Shown here in pieces: positions 53,964-64,000 of a stretch of 64,000 bases of DNA. A program made the position numbers and the translations under genes. The DNA lies in NCBI GenBank assembly GCA_014058105.1, contig JACGCM010000910.1, positions 1 through 64,000 on the forward strand. Direction: 5' to 3'. This stretch comes from Kingdonia uniflora (taxonomy: Eukaryota; Streptophyta; Magnoliopsida; Ranunculales; Circaeasteraceae). Below the pieces are notes generated by a model. It was not told the DNA's origin, made no database searches, and worked only from the letters and a program-made list of their open reading frames with translations. Every line of letters starts with the position of its first letter. Position 1 is the first letter of the stretch.

Positions 53964-56154
53964 ATGCATACCCATCAAGCTTCGTGACTGAGGCCGATAG
54001 ATAAAGAGATTGAAGCAATCGAAGCTAGAATTTCTTGTCGTATCCCAATGAATGAGGGCAGCGACTTAGATGTGTTAGATGTTATGACCGAACCCCTTTG
54101 TCTATGATATTACCCGCTGGTGAGCTGCCGATTACGAAACGTCGTAGGACAGTAACGACTGAGGATAGTAATGAGGAAGAGATAGTGTGGGGAGCGAGAG
54201 GCGAGGGTAATGTGGGGCCTTCTGGTGGTAGAAAGGAAGAACGGGGGCAGAACGATGAAAGTGGGGATTTAACTGAGTCGGATAGGGTCGAAGGTACCAT
54301 TTTAGCTAGAGATAGAGTTAGATTAGATCGACTTGCTGCCAAGCTAGAGCTGTCGAAAGTTGGGGTATTCTTTGAGTGTGGTGGGTGCAGGGTTATCTTT
54401 TAAATTGGACCCTGGGAATGGGATAATGGCTTATAAAGGCCAGATTCGATTATGAATAGAACTTCCTCTTCACAGACTGGTGAAAGAAGTTTTAAATTTT
54501 TGGGAGGTTGCTCCGGTGCAAATGAATGGAAATTTTAATGTGATGATGAGGGTTATAGAGGGGATGAATGCAAAGTTGAACAGTGAGGGGAGGAGTTTTT
54601 TAAGTGGTTTGATATTATTACCTTCTACTCGAAGAAGGTGAGCCAGAACTCAGGTACCTACCACAACCAATGTCAACCAGAGAAGCCCTGGTTCTTTAAT
54701 CTGTGTTCAATAGGTCGAGGGTGGAATACAGATTTATTGATAGTACGGGGAAACTACGAGAATGTTGAGGGGGAGGACCTTTATAAGTTGTATCATAGGG
54801 TGTATAATCAGAGTAAGCTTGTTGATGAAGGGTTGTCGTTGATGTATGTCTTGAATAAGTAGAAATTATATTTTTGTTTATTCTGCAGGTCCAAAGAATT
54901 TGTCGTGGAACAATCCGAGGAACTATATTGATACTTTGTTCAAAGCTAGTGAGGATTGGGTAAATTCCATTTTTGTCTGTCTTGGTATCAAGAGGCAGAG
55001 AAGGAAGAAGGTAGATTCCCTGCTTCGGAGCATACCCGTTACACCAAAGCCATCAGAGAGAAGGAGAGGCAAAGGTAATTAAAAGGGTCTAGAGGAAATG
55101 GGAGGGGAATAGTTGCCAATAAATTTTCAGTATGTTCCAAAAATGCGGAAGGGGTCGAAGTAAGCAGCGCCAGTGCTCGAAGTGGCTGGTGATGCTTTGA
55201 GATTGAGTCCGAGGCAGGTGCCAACACAGATTGTGAAGTAGAAGGGTCGGGTTGTTCCTGAAGCTCTGAAGGTGTAGCAATCAAAGGTTAGTCAATGCAA
55301 AAGGCGTAGGGCCCTGGGGGAAGATGATACAACAAATGAGGATGAAAATATGACGGAGGCTGAATGGCAGGAGCAAGCAGTGGCCAAATACGCTTTGATG
55401 GTTGAGCTCTGCGAGGATGACCCAGACAAGGCTTCGAAGGTAATAAAGAGGAGTATGTTTCAGGTAACTATCTATGAATTTCTTTTGTGAGAGTATGAGA
55501 TTTCTTTTGAGTTCTTCGAGTTTTAAAGGGTACGGACTATTTGAATATTCTAGCAGACGGATGCTTCGGTGCAATCGTACGACGATGCAATGAAGTTAGT
55601 AAAGGGGAAGCTGCGAGAAGCAGTGGAAAGTCTGGATCTTTTTCGGGGGACTGAGGCGGCATTGTTTTCTGAAGTCAAGAAGTTGAAGCGAGATCTGGCG
55701 GCGATCACTGACTTATTTGATGTGAGGCTCGAGTTTCAGCGGTCAAGGCAGGAGTGGGTGTGGTCGGAAAGGCTTGTGTCAAAAGAGAGGGAGAAGGCAA
55801 AATAGAAGGTGAGTTACCAGCGGCAGTTTGATGAATGTAAGGTGAATGTCAGGTTGAAAGTGTTAATAGAAGATAAGGGGTATAACCCTGATACGTTAGA
55901 GCCCTTCCCTGTTTCCCCAGAACTTGTTAATGGAGATGATTTACAGATGAAGGAAGGAGCGGCAGATGTTGTTGATGGGGGCAGCTGGAGGTACTAGAGG
56001 TGGTATGGAGGCTTCTATTATTGGAGCGGCCAGTGGTGGAACTGTGGATGGTATGGTATTCGATGGTGCGGGGTCGAAGCCTTCGACTGAAAGTGCTAAG
56101 GGTGTTGGCACTGGGGGATCTGTGGATGGAGAAGGTGTAATCGCGCTGATATGA
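53964..56154 (+). pseudogene. Spliced accessory gene with PF04195-like domain, element C
   Basis: The leader intron 53675-53957 has intact GT...tctgtag ends; ATG is 53964, with the same early TGA as element B, then NEGSDLDVLDVM. The domain reads LPLHRLVKEVLNFWEVAPVQ, MNGNFNVMMRVIEGMN, and after frame shifts GTYHNQCQPEKPWFFNLCS and ENVEGEDLYKLYHRVYNQS (54470-54812). Introns at 54813-54888 and 55464-55556 fall where element B has them. The C-terminal half is a coiled coil (SLDLFRGTEAALFSEVKKLK, 55629-55688). It ends in a Gly-rich tail (VVDGGSW, then GSVDGEGVIALI) at 56154. Conservation of exon borders among A, B and C shows that splicing on this strand was once selected or at least inherited. 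Confidence 0.6.
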
Positions 56155-56579
56155 GGTATTTGGAATAGGGGTTCCATGCTTTCCTTTTATAATTTTTAGT
56201 TGAGTTGTAATATTTTGAACTATTTTTTTTTTGCGTTGGTCTTTGAACTTGGTATGTCTTTGAGCTGTTGTACTGTACTGAAGATGGTTATCTGTGGAAC
56301 TTCTGAAGTTGATTTTGAACTGCTTTTGAATTGATGCCTAATTTTCTGACTGACTTTGCTGTCTTGGTCTGGCCTTGCTTTATTCTGGATTGTTAAAATA
56401 TTGATGCGTATTCTGTTGGCTTGGCTTGTGTTGAACTTTTGATGACTGAACTTTAGTTGTAATGCAACTGTTTCTCAGATGTATGATACATTGAATATTT
56501 TGTGCACTTACTAGAATTTTAGATATTCTTGCACAATAGTATCTGCATGTACTGTTTTTGTGGATTAACTGTGGAGTAA

Positions 56580-57330
56580 TCGAACCTTGAAGAACTTTGA
56601 AGGATTTGTTGGACATCGAAGGCCGAAGCCACAACGATGTTGGAAGTTTGAAAAATAATTTCGAGGTTGCCTTCGAGTATCACTCGGGGCGAGGGGAAGT
56701 GATACCTAGAGGAAATCTAGAAATTCACTGGACTTTGAAGGCCTTAGCCACAGCGAAGCATGATGTGTTCACCTTCAGCACATTCTTGAGGGTCAGGCCT
56801 TTTGACCATTCGCGCCCCTCTATTTTGCTCGAATGTTGGAAACTTGAATATTTCAAGATCGTCCCCATGTATCAGTCGGGGCGAGGGTGGACATGATAAT
56901 CGGGGTAAACCCAGAAATCGACTAAACTTCGACAGTTTCAGAGCCTGATCGAAGCATAACTGTTCACCCCCAATGCATTCTCGAAGGTCCGGTCTTTCGA
57001 CCATCCCTTCCCCTCGAGTTTGCTTGAAATTGGAAGCTTGAATTTCAAGGTCGCCCCCAAGTATCAGTCAGGTTGAAAGGTTGACATGATACTTAGATGA
57101 AACCAGGAAATTGACTGGACTTTAATGGTTTCAGAGCCTGATCGAAGCATAACTGTTCGCTCCCAATGCATTTTCGAAGGTCCGGTCTTTCGACCATCCT
57201 TACCCCTCGAGTTTGCTTGAAATTGGAAGCTTTAAAAATCTTAAGGTAACTCCTAAATATCAATCGGGTCGAAGGATTGACATGATACCTAAGTTAAACC
57301 AAGAAATTCAATGGAAAGAGGTGACGAAGT
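56580..57330 (+). repeat. ~192-196-bp tandem repeat array, element C
   Basis: Unit starts (gagtatcactcgg, atgtatcagtcgg, aagtatcagtcagg, aaatatcaatcgg) stand at 56675, 56867, 57059 and 57255: periods 192, 192 and 196. Units share a cagcgaagcat / gatcgaagcataac block and ccggtctttcgaccatcc. Homologous to the element B array and in the same place between the two converging genes. Confidence 0.8.
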
Positions 57331-57439
57331 ATGGGCAAAAATTGTTTATTGATTATTCTGTATTACATCAGTTGTACAAGGTTGAGGCCATGGCCTATTA
57401 TAGGAGACAACCTGCATTGTGTTCCACAGGTTTGGTAAA

Positions 57440-58510
57440 GCCTCTTCGGCTTCTGTTATGAGGCAGTAAGAACCCTTGTAAGTTTTATCGTACACGACAT
57501 AAGGTTCTTCCCAAGATTCGGCTAGCTTGCCGACATTCGAGGTTTCAAGGATTGGTTAATACGTCGAAGTACTAGATCTCCGATGTTGAAACTCTGTGGT
57601 CGAACTCTTTTGTTATAAGATTTCTTAAGTGATGTGTGGTAGCGGCCAAGGTTGGCGATAGCTCAGTCTCTGGTTTCATCGATCCATAATATGTTACATG
57701 CGAGCTCAAACTCATTATCTTTGTCTAGGAGGTTAGGGTCTCGTGTGGGTACTTTGAATTGAGTAGGGAGCACAGCTTCGATACCATATATTAGGAGGAA
57801 GAGGGTGTAGCCTGTAGAATTTCTTAGGGTTGTTCGATAGGCCTAGAGGACATGCTGTAACCCTTGAACCCATCGACCTTTCTTCGCGTCAACTCTATTC
57901 CTGAGACTATCGATGATGGTTTTGTTTATTTCTTCTACTTGAACGTTGCCTTGGGGATAGTAAAGTGTTGAAGGTGAGATGATGATGTTGTGTTTTTTAA
58001 GAAAGTTTCTGACTTTGCTTCTGACGAATTGGGGACCATTGTTGCATCGAATCATATGGGGGCAGTCGAAGCGTGTGATGATGTTTTCCCATAGAAATTT
58101 GATAACTTCTTCTTATCTGGTTTTGCACAAAGGTACAACTTCGACCCATTTGGTGAAGTAATCTGTTACAACAAGAACGCTTTCTTTGCTACTCGAGGCT
58201 TTAGGGAATGGTCCGATGAGATCGATAGCCCATCTTTTGAATGGCCAGGAGACTTGACTGAAATGGAGGTCTTGAGAAGGGCAATGGATGTCATGAGCAT
58301 GACGTTGGCATTTGTTACAGTGTTTTGCATACTCTTCAGTTTTTTTCTTCATATTTGGCCAGAATAATCCTTGAGTGACAGCTCGAAGGGCCATGGAACG
58401 ACCGGCAGTGTGAGCACCGCAGGTTTCTTCGTGTAGTTTGCTAAAATTGTAGAGGCTTCGGGTTGGGATATGCATCGAAGGAGGACGCCATTTATTGATT
58501 AGCAATGCAA
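57440..58510 (-). pseudogene. pol: Integrase, element C
   Basis: From right: CGAHTAGRSMALRAV and QGLFWPNMKKKTEEYAKHCN with KCQRHAHDI (zinc region, 58440-58280), RWAIDLIGPFPKASS (first Asp kept, about 58225), DYFTKWVEVVPLCKTR, then after a stop MIRCNNGPQF, where the second catalytic Asp is Asn (about 58045), and NVQVEEINKTI (Glu kept, about 57935). A C-terminal part degenerates toward 57440. Better preserved than in element B but missing one catalytic residue. Confidence 0.75.
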
Positions 58511-59080
58511 TTCATTTTTGTAGATAATGTACCTGCGGTAATTTCTAACAAGGATCGTCTGGCTTTGGGATCATCTAAGAGGGTGGCATTGTTGAGGAAA
58601 TGGAATAATGGTGTTCGCCAGTCATATGGATCAAGACTCTCACCCCTAGTATTGATGGCATTGACTTTCATCTGGTCGATACTTGGGCGTTCAAGTACTT
58701 TGATATGGTGGGTCAGAGATTCTGATTCTCCGAGCATAGCTACTATGTAGGCGAGGGCATCTACATGTCTATTTTCTCGTCGAGAGTAATAAGTGATTGT
58801 GAATTTTTCGGGAAATCGGTCCATGCGTTGTCGCACAAAGAGAGTATAGTCAGGAATGCGAAATGAGACCATTAGCTTGATTTTTCATGTGTAATGCATA
58901 TGAACAAGGGGGAATATGTGGAAACGGCAAGTTTGGGAATGCCGAAATCGAGAGCGAGGTCGAGGACGTAGAACAAGGTCGTAATTCAGCGTCATATTGG
59001 AACATTCAAAGGGAAAGTTTGAAAACATTTTTTATTTGGCATTAGTGGGGTGTACCAAGACAATACCAATTCCGGACATT
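58505..59080 (-). pseudogene. pol: Second RNase H region, element C
   Basis: The C-terminal part is clear: RMDRFPEKFTITYYSRRENR with HVDALAYIVAMLGESES (58830-58740), then the linker PSIDQMKVNAINTRGESLDP shared with element B (VNAINTGGESPNP). The N-terminal NNEAEYEAL part is barely visible near 59010-58950. Confidence 0.55.
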
Positions 59081-59278
59081 AGGTCCAGAGGTGTCCATCT
59101 TGAATAAAAAAAAAACTGTCAGCCAAGTGTCGATGGGCCTTAGGATCTATTGTTTGGGGTTGGTTCTTTGTTAAGTTAATCTTGTGTTCTTCCCAATCAA
59201 TATCTTCACCGGGAAGTCGGCAAATTTTTGTGCTATTGCTCTGGTTTTTTTTTGGGATATTTGTTCTCGAATGTAATG

Positions 59279-60480
59279 TCATGTTTGCCAAGGTACCACA
59301 GGACCACTGCTTGTAACGTTCTGGCTTTCTATTTTTGCTGTATACTTTTCGACGGGGTTAATTGTATAACACAGGATGGGGGGAGCTTGGAAATATGGGG
59401 TGAGGTTGGTGGGTGGAATAGGCCAAGGGTGAGAATAAAAATGCTTCAAGCTGACTATGGGTTTTGCGGGTGTGAAAGATTTTGGTGATGAATATATAGG
59501 ATTCTTGAGTTGAGTTGAGTCGAATTTAAGTAGAAATGATAGAGGCTTATACAACAGATATAAAGATAGTTGGGGGGGGGGGGGGGGGTTCGTAGTTTGC
59601 CCTTCGATAGGGTGCTGATAAATGGGTGGGCGGCCAAGATAAGTTTTTGAGTTCAGGGAATGCCTATTCACACTCGGGTTGCAGTGTTTCAGGTGTTTTT
59701 ATTTTTTGTTTTGTGATGCCTTGGTCGCGTAAGAGGGAAAAGACCAATCAACATCTGTATGAGGATTTGGAAAAAAAGGTTAAGGGCCGCTATCTTATAA
59801 ACCACTTTTTAGACATCTTTTTTAGTTCGGGGCGGGAAGGAATAACGAAGGAGGGAGCGAATATGGGTGGGGTCAATCGCGATACATCATTTAGGCATAA
59901 GGTGGCCTTAAAATTTTACCCGATTGAAACACCAAATTTGCACTTTTCTGGGTTGATTTATGTGATATGTTACGAAGTACTCACAAAGACTTCAGCTAGG
60001 TCCTGGATATGGGGTATGTTATGGAGGCTTCTAGAATAGCACGTCTTGATGTAAACTTCGAAACCGACTTGCCAACAAAGGGTTCAAACATGGTTGCTGA
60101 CATGGCGTTGGTAAGGTGGCTCCACATTTTTAAGGCGAAAGCGCATAACATTGAAACACTAATGGCCTGTTCAGTGAATAAAGGAAGTTTTAAGTGTAAT
60201 CTTTGGGGAGGAGGGGTAACTGATTGTACACGAAGCCAAAGCCCTCAGGATAGTCGCTCATGTTCAGCCAGTAGCGTCGAGGAGTAGAGGAGACGGGATG
60301 GGGAAGCTGTCTTTATTGTGTACTGTCCGAGGTGTGAAGTCGACACAGGCATTTGATCTTGGCCGTTTTCTTGTGAACTGCCACAATATTGTATCCAGTC
60401 ATCGTACGTTACTTCTCGATAAAAACTGTGGCTATGAGATTGCCAATTCATGGTGACACTGTTTCTTGAAATCGTGGTGC
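59279..60480 (-). pseudogene. pol: Reverse transcriptase, element C (heavily decayed)
   Basis: The thumb/RNase H junction TYLGRPPIYQHPIEG is at about 59640-59600. The catalytic region survives as VYIKTC near 60050-60033, where YIDD would be. The G17 run at 59572-59588 interrupts the linked RNase H. The fingers region near 60400 is recognisable only by alignment to element B. Deletions of one or two bases are frequent here compared with the LTRs. Confidence 0.6.
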
Positions 60481-60869
60481 AGTTACGCGTCTTTGTGTGA
60501 CTGCTGAGTAATTGGGAATGCGGTCGAGGCGCTGGCACACTAGGGTTGGGGTCGACACCGGGTATCTACTGGAATGTCAATGCAAGACAATATTGTTTGC
60601 CTCGAAGGACATCTGCTAAGATCGAGTGTTCTGCTCATCGAGAAAGTTTGATGAATGTACCTCGACCAGGACCGCCGAGTTCGATATAAACAGTAGGTTT
60701 GAGGGGGGAGGTGTATTGTCAAAGGCTATGGGTTGTGGGGATAAAAAGAGATAGTGATGCTCATGGGGGTTACGAGTTTCTGGGTTCTGAGTCGATTTTG
60801 GAATGTCGCATGAACGGACGAGGGTTTTTTTGGGTTTTTTTTTTTTTGTGTTGGGGCCCTCAAGTTGCC

Positions 60870-61170
60870 AAGTTACCTTCGGGAGTGGTAAAAAACAAAG
60901 GGATTTGTTTGGTTGACGAAGGGATGGCATGCATGGCGGGAGTAGTCACGCCCGAAGGATAACGAGGTAATTTGATTCTTATCAATGACAAAAACTGGTA
61001 TAAAGTTGTGATTGGGGACTGTGGTGGTTGGTAGACAGATCGGTCGACAACGACCTCTGTGGTGCATTTGAAGCCTTTCAATTCGCATGGTTAGAGTTAT
61101 GAGTTTTGTTCTTCTTATAGTTCGGCAAAGTGGGAAAAATATACAGGAAACAGCTGTGCCTCCCATGTCT
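60870..61170 (-). pseudogene. pol: Aspartic protease region, element C
   Basis: IDMGGTAVSCIFF (about 61175-61137) stands where element B has FIDTGSAADIL. SFGRDYSRHACHPFVN (about 60960) stands where B has LGRDWLHIMRAIPLTYH. Both homologies are positional and partial; the active-site Thr is Met. Confidence 0.5.
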
Positions 61171-61799
61171 ATGAGAATTGTGTGGAGGACGGAGGCTTTC
61201 GATTTAAATCATAATGAACGTAGTGGATCAGAATGGGGTAAAGGACGTGCGATGTCATACAGTTGATGAAGGAAATGCCTTCGAGCGAGAGGGGCGAGAG
61301 GGCTTGCAGATTCGAGCAGGGGGTGGGAAGTTTTTTCTAGCTAGGAGTGCAAATTCGTCGCCGCGCTTACGTTGCTTTTGGACCGGCCGCTGTATGCGAT
61401 GTCGTTGATTCGATGAAAGCATTGATCTGTAGATATGTACATGGCCGGGTCAACGTAGGGGTGGATGGAGGTTGAGGTAAGACCATCAAGGTAGCTGGAA
61501 GGTCGCCAATATAATAGTGTAGATGGCACCCCTTGTTGGTATGGGGCTAGATATTGGATGGTACATACGGTTTGCCTACTCTGACTTCGATAGGGAAAAC
61601 GGATACGGCCAAATGGGGGCTGCCTTTATGCGGTTAGAGGGGTGATGAGAGGACCAGGATGGGGCGGGTAAGGTTGGCTTCGACTGGCTTCTTGCGAGCT
61701 TCAGCGCTGCTATCGATGTAGGCAGTTCGGCTCTCCGGTATCTGTGAGAAGGGGAGCAATCAGGACTGTTGGCGTTAGAAGGTGGGTTTTGTTGATAGC

Positions 61800-62590
61800 G
61801 GGGCGAAGGCTGGCTCGGTTATGTGACTTGCGGAGGTGCTCGAGTAATATACCCGTTGACCTTGAGAGGATCTCTCAAGTGTTTGAGGTTTGTGGGGAAC
61901 TAGGTTGGTCTGTACTCGATGTGATAAGGCGGGGTATCGAGTAGAAGTTATAGAATTGCGCAGGGTAAAGGTTCTCAATTTCTGCGATTTATCGAGAAAC
62001 CTTTTGGGACGGTTTCGAGTGTCCGGTGCGGATTTCGAAAAATTGAATAGAGGTCGACTCGAATTCTATGGACTTATGAAGAAAATTGGGTGAGGGAAAA
62101 GCCATAATAGGTGCTCGAAGCTTCGTATCGAGCATATCGGATATTTTGGAGGGTTGTGGAGCTCGTATGAGCTATTTGGTAGGTTGTATACCATAAGGGG
62201 TTTATCAGTACGGCTGGTAGGAAAACTGTGATGATAACTGGTATTCAACTGTGGAATAAAGGCTCAGAGTATTTTGGAATTCGAGAATGTGTGATTGAGG
62301 GTCTGTATTGCGGTATTTGCGAAGTTTGGGGGCTCAAAAATTCAGGGGTATCTCGATAGCGAGAAGTTTGGGGCCAATAGGGTTATTTAGTTGATTCCAA
62401 GAGTTGGGTTTTGGGCTCGCACTAACCCGAATGATAGGTTGTACTTTGAGGTCGAAGTCCTACTGCGCAGCATAAGCGGGATGTGGGGGAGATCGAGGTA
62501 TTCGAGGAGGTGAGTTCGAGTGGTTGGAATGTATTCAGTGCTGCATTCCCCAAGACGTTTTCGATCAGGGCGGCGTATGGGGTGTTTAGA
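61800..62590 (-). pseudogene. gag: gag of element C (decayed)
   Basis: The capsid part TDKPLMVYNLPNSS and ICSIRSFEHLLWLF (62210-62110) matches NSPLIWYYSLPNGS / SIRSFEQVSSLF of element B. The upstream part (62590-62260) is alignable to element B 46560-46420 at the DNA level (gtattgcggtattt, tttgggggc). The N-terminal third and the primer site are deleted between about 62590 and the LTR. Confidence 0.55.
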
Positions 62591-62601
62591 GGATCGGAGG
62601 G

Positions 62602-63329
62602 TGGACTAACTTCTTTTGAAGGGGAAGTCGGCTCTTACAATACAGGATCAATCTTCAATCAAAGGAATGCAAGTAAATAATCTAATGTATGAACAATCTA
62701 TAGACAAATACTTGCGTAGAGGCCCGAATGTGACGCTCTATGACCTCTGATGAGGATTTTTAAGAATAATTTTATTACTGATGAGTAATCGAAGGTTTGA
62801 GTTCTGGGTTTCTCAGGGTGGTCGAAGGTAAACTTCAAGAGGGATGGGGGGAATTTTTCTAACCCTCCCTTGGTTCCCCATCTTTCCTATTTATAGAACA
62901 TAGGATGGGCTGAGTCACCAAGGTTAGGTCAGATTACAAGGGTACTGTCCGGATATCCCGGTAGGGATATGGGCGCCGGACATGTCTGTACTGCCACTAT
63001 AACAGTTGTTGGAGATGTCTCTGTACTTTGGTACTGTAACAGTGGTTGGGCTTGTCACTGCAGTTGCAAGGACCAATCACTGCACCGTCTTGTCTAATGA
63101 GCTGGCTGCCTATCCCATCATATTTCGACCATGTGCAGATATGGTCGGAGGGTTTCTGCTGCTATGTGTGTAGTCTATCCTCGAGGCGTGTTAAAGTCAA
63201 AGCTTTGTCTTCTGGGGATCTCTGGAAGGCTTGTTTTGAGGATTGAATGGGCTTTGATATATTTGGGTAGGTTGTAAAGTAGCCTTCGAGTGTCTGAGTG
63301 GGGTCGAAGGCTGCGAGTAGGCTACTACA
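62602..63329 (-). repeat. 5' LTR of element C
   Basis: Aligned without gaps to 50421-51141 (offset 12,188). Its inner border is altered (ggtggactaac instead of tgtaggggccaaac). It is followed by the GGATC duplication. Mismatches are not even along it (see findings). Confidence 0.9.
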
Positions 63330-63334
63330 GGATC

Positions 63335-64000
63335 TTCTTTTTGTTACTACTTGAAAGGTTTTAAACGTACGAAAGTCACACCTTTTCTTTTGGCTTTTTT
63401 TTAGCGTACGCAAGTCTAAGAGACAAACGCACTACGTGTCTGTTATTGATTAAGGATGGGGTTCTTAAAAAGCCCTTCTTTAACCCAGCTCCTATACGAC
63501 TACTATGAAAGCAATTGATCCTTAAGTAAAGCTTCCACTCTTCTATCACAGGGATTGTTTTTTAGCTCTCTTTCCTTTCTTTAGAAGCTGTTTTAAAAGA
63601 TGAATCTCTTGCTTCACTATGGCATTCAATAGCATGACTTTACTACAATGGATAAGCAAAGTCTCCGGGTAAAGTAAAAACCCATGGATGCAGACCCCGC
63701 TATCGCTATAACAAAGAAAGATAGGACTTGGCGCTATAAAATATCTTGAGGACAACCCCAGTTCATCAACAATAGTTTAGTAACAGTTTGGAGGATAGCC
63801 CCGGTTAATTAGCATAGGAGTTTCAGGGGGGGGGGGGGGGGGGGGGGGTCTTTAATGAGCATTCGACAAAGACATGCCAAAAGCAGCTAGCCCAGATTCC
63901 TTCCCCTCTCTCTTTGAGATATGCTTGAAGATGCTACAACTATTGCGTTTCACTCTATATAGGTTCTTATTCTCGTGTCTGAAGTCCCATCTTTCTCTGG
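63335..64000. other. Organelle-like (mitochondrial?) sequence
   Basis: Less AT-rich, with a style typical of plant mitochondrial spacers (for example aaagaaagataggacttggc and cagctcctatacgactacta). No tRNA, rRNA or known mitochondrial gene is identified. A 23-base G run stands at 63826-63848. The first ~60 bp may still belong to the DNA-transposon segment broken by element C. The assignment rests on general resemblance only. Confidence 0.3.

Larger units (their letters stand above)
50409..63329 (-). mobile_element. Tat-like retrotransposon, element C (complete ends)
   Basis: 12,921 bp, flanked by GGATC at 50404-50408 and GGATC at 63330-63334. LTRs are 50409-51141 and about 62602-63329. By hand count they differ at about 34 of 721 aligned positions with no indel, mostly transitions. 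The internal order on the minus strand is gag, protease, RT, RNase H, integrase, tandem repeats, antisense accessory module, polypurine tract. The primer site and the first ~12 bp of the 5' LTR end are lost (about 62590-62602). The gag-pol region is more decayed than the LTRs suggest. The element may therefore have been mobilised while already defective. Confidence 0.9.

Noticed and set aside
50858..63246. Two nearly identical 66-codon plus-strand frames at 50858-51058 and 63046-63246
   Set aside because: They lie inside the two LTRs of element C and are alike only because the LTRs are alike. No start context or domain.

Overview
The window is nuclear DNA of a flowering plant, probably a dicot. 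It is AT-rich, has GT-AG introns, and consists almost entirely of nested and decayed transposable elements. I see no intact single-copy host gene, no rRNA, no CRISPR and no bacterial-style operon. Every coding region carries stops or frameshifts, so nearly all genes are annotated as pseudogenes. Coordinates of exons, LTRs and TIRs were read by eye.

Layout. (1) 1286-11425 is a Mutator-like element (MULE) with ~110-bp terminal inverted repeats and a near-perfect 10-bp target duplication. It carries a multi-exon plant mobile domain (PMD) gene, an unrecognised ORF (8822-9544) and, on the minus strand, a FAR1/MULE-type SWIM fragment. A 1.16-kb PIF/Harbinger-type MITE (5611-6768, TSD TAA) sits in one intron. 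Introns of this gene, and the start of a second MULE copy at 17833, hold clusters of an unusual 28-29-bp spaced palindrome. (2) 11719-18500 is a graveyard: a fold-back element, a TRIM (12504-13100, TSD CATAC, initiator-Met-type PBS), two solo LTRs, a second TAA-flanked MITE, and two MULE ends facing each other 20 bp apart. (3) 18773-28516 is a Ty3/gypsy element of Tat-like organisation on the plus strand (element 1), interrupted between gag and pol by a 3.5-kb CACTA element (20875-24415). (4) 28517-34949 (element A), 34950-47851 (element B) and 50409-63329 (element C) are three related Tat-like elements on the minus strand. B and C keep gag-pol; C is complete with both LTRs and TSD GGATC. (5) 47853-50408 is a CACTA-like terminus followed by a broken hAT transposase gene. 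(6) 63335-64000 resembles organellar, perhaps mitochondrial, plant DNA.

The most coherent biological system is the accessory module shared by elements A, B and C. Between the 3' LTR and the end of pol, on the strand opposite to gag-pol, each carries two tandem copies of a small (~105-118 aa) unrecognised ORF. Most copies have a TATA box 76-90 bp upstream. They are followed by a spliced gene with a putative gypsy-type transposon domain (PF04195-like) and a coiled-coil tail. The antisense module and pol converge on a ~192-196-bp tandem repeat array. Antisense extra ORFs in Tat elements are known in general; the duplicated small ORF with its own promoters is the less familiar part.

Nesting order inferred from breaks: A inserted next to element 1; B interrupts A; the CACTA/hAT segment truncates the 5' LTR of B; C inserted into that segment and is youngest (its LTRs agree at about 95% by hand count).
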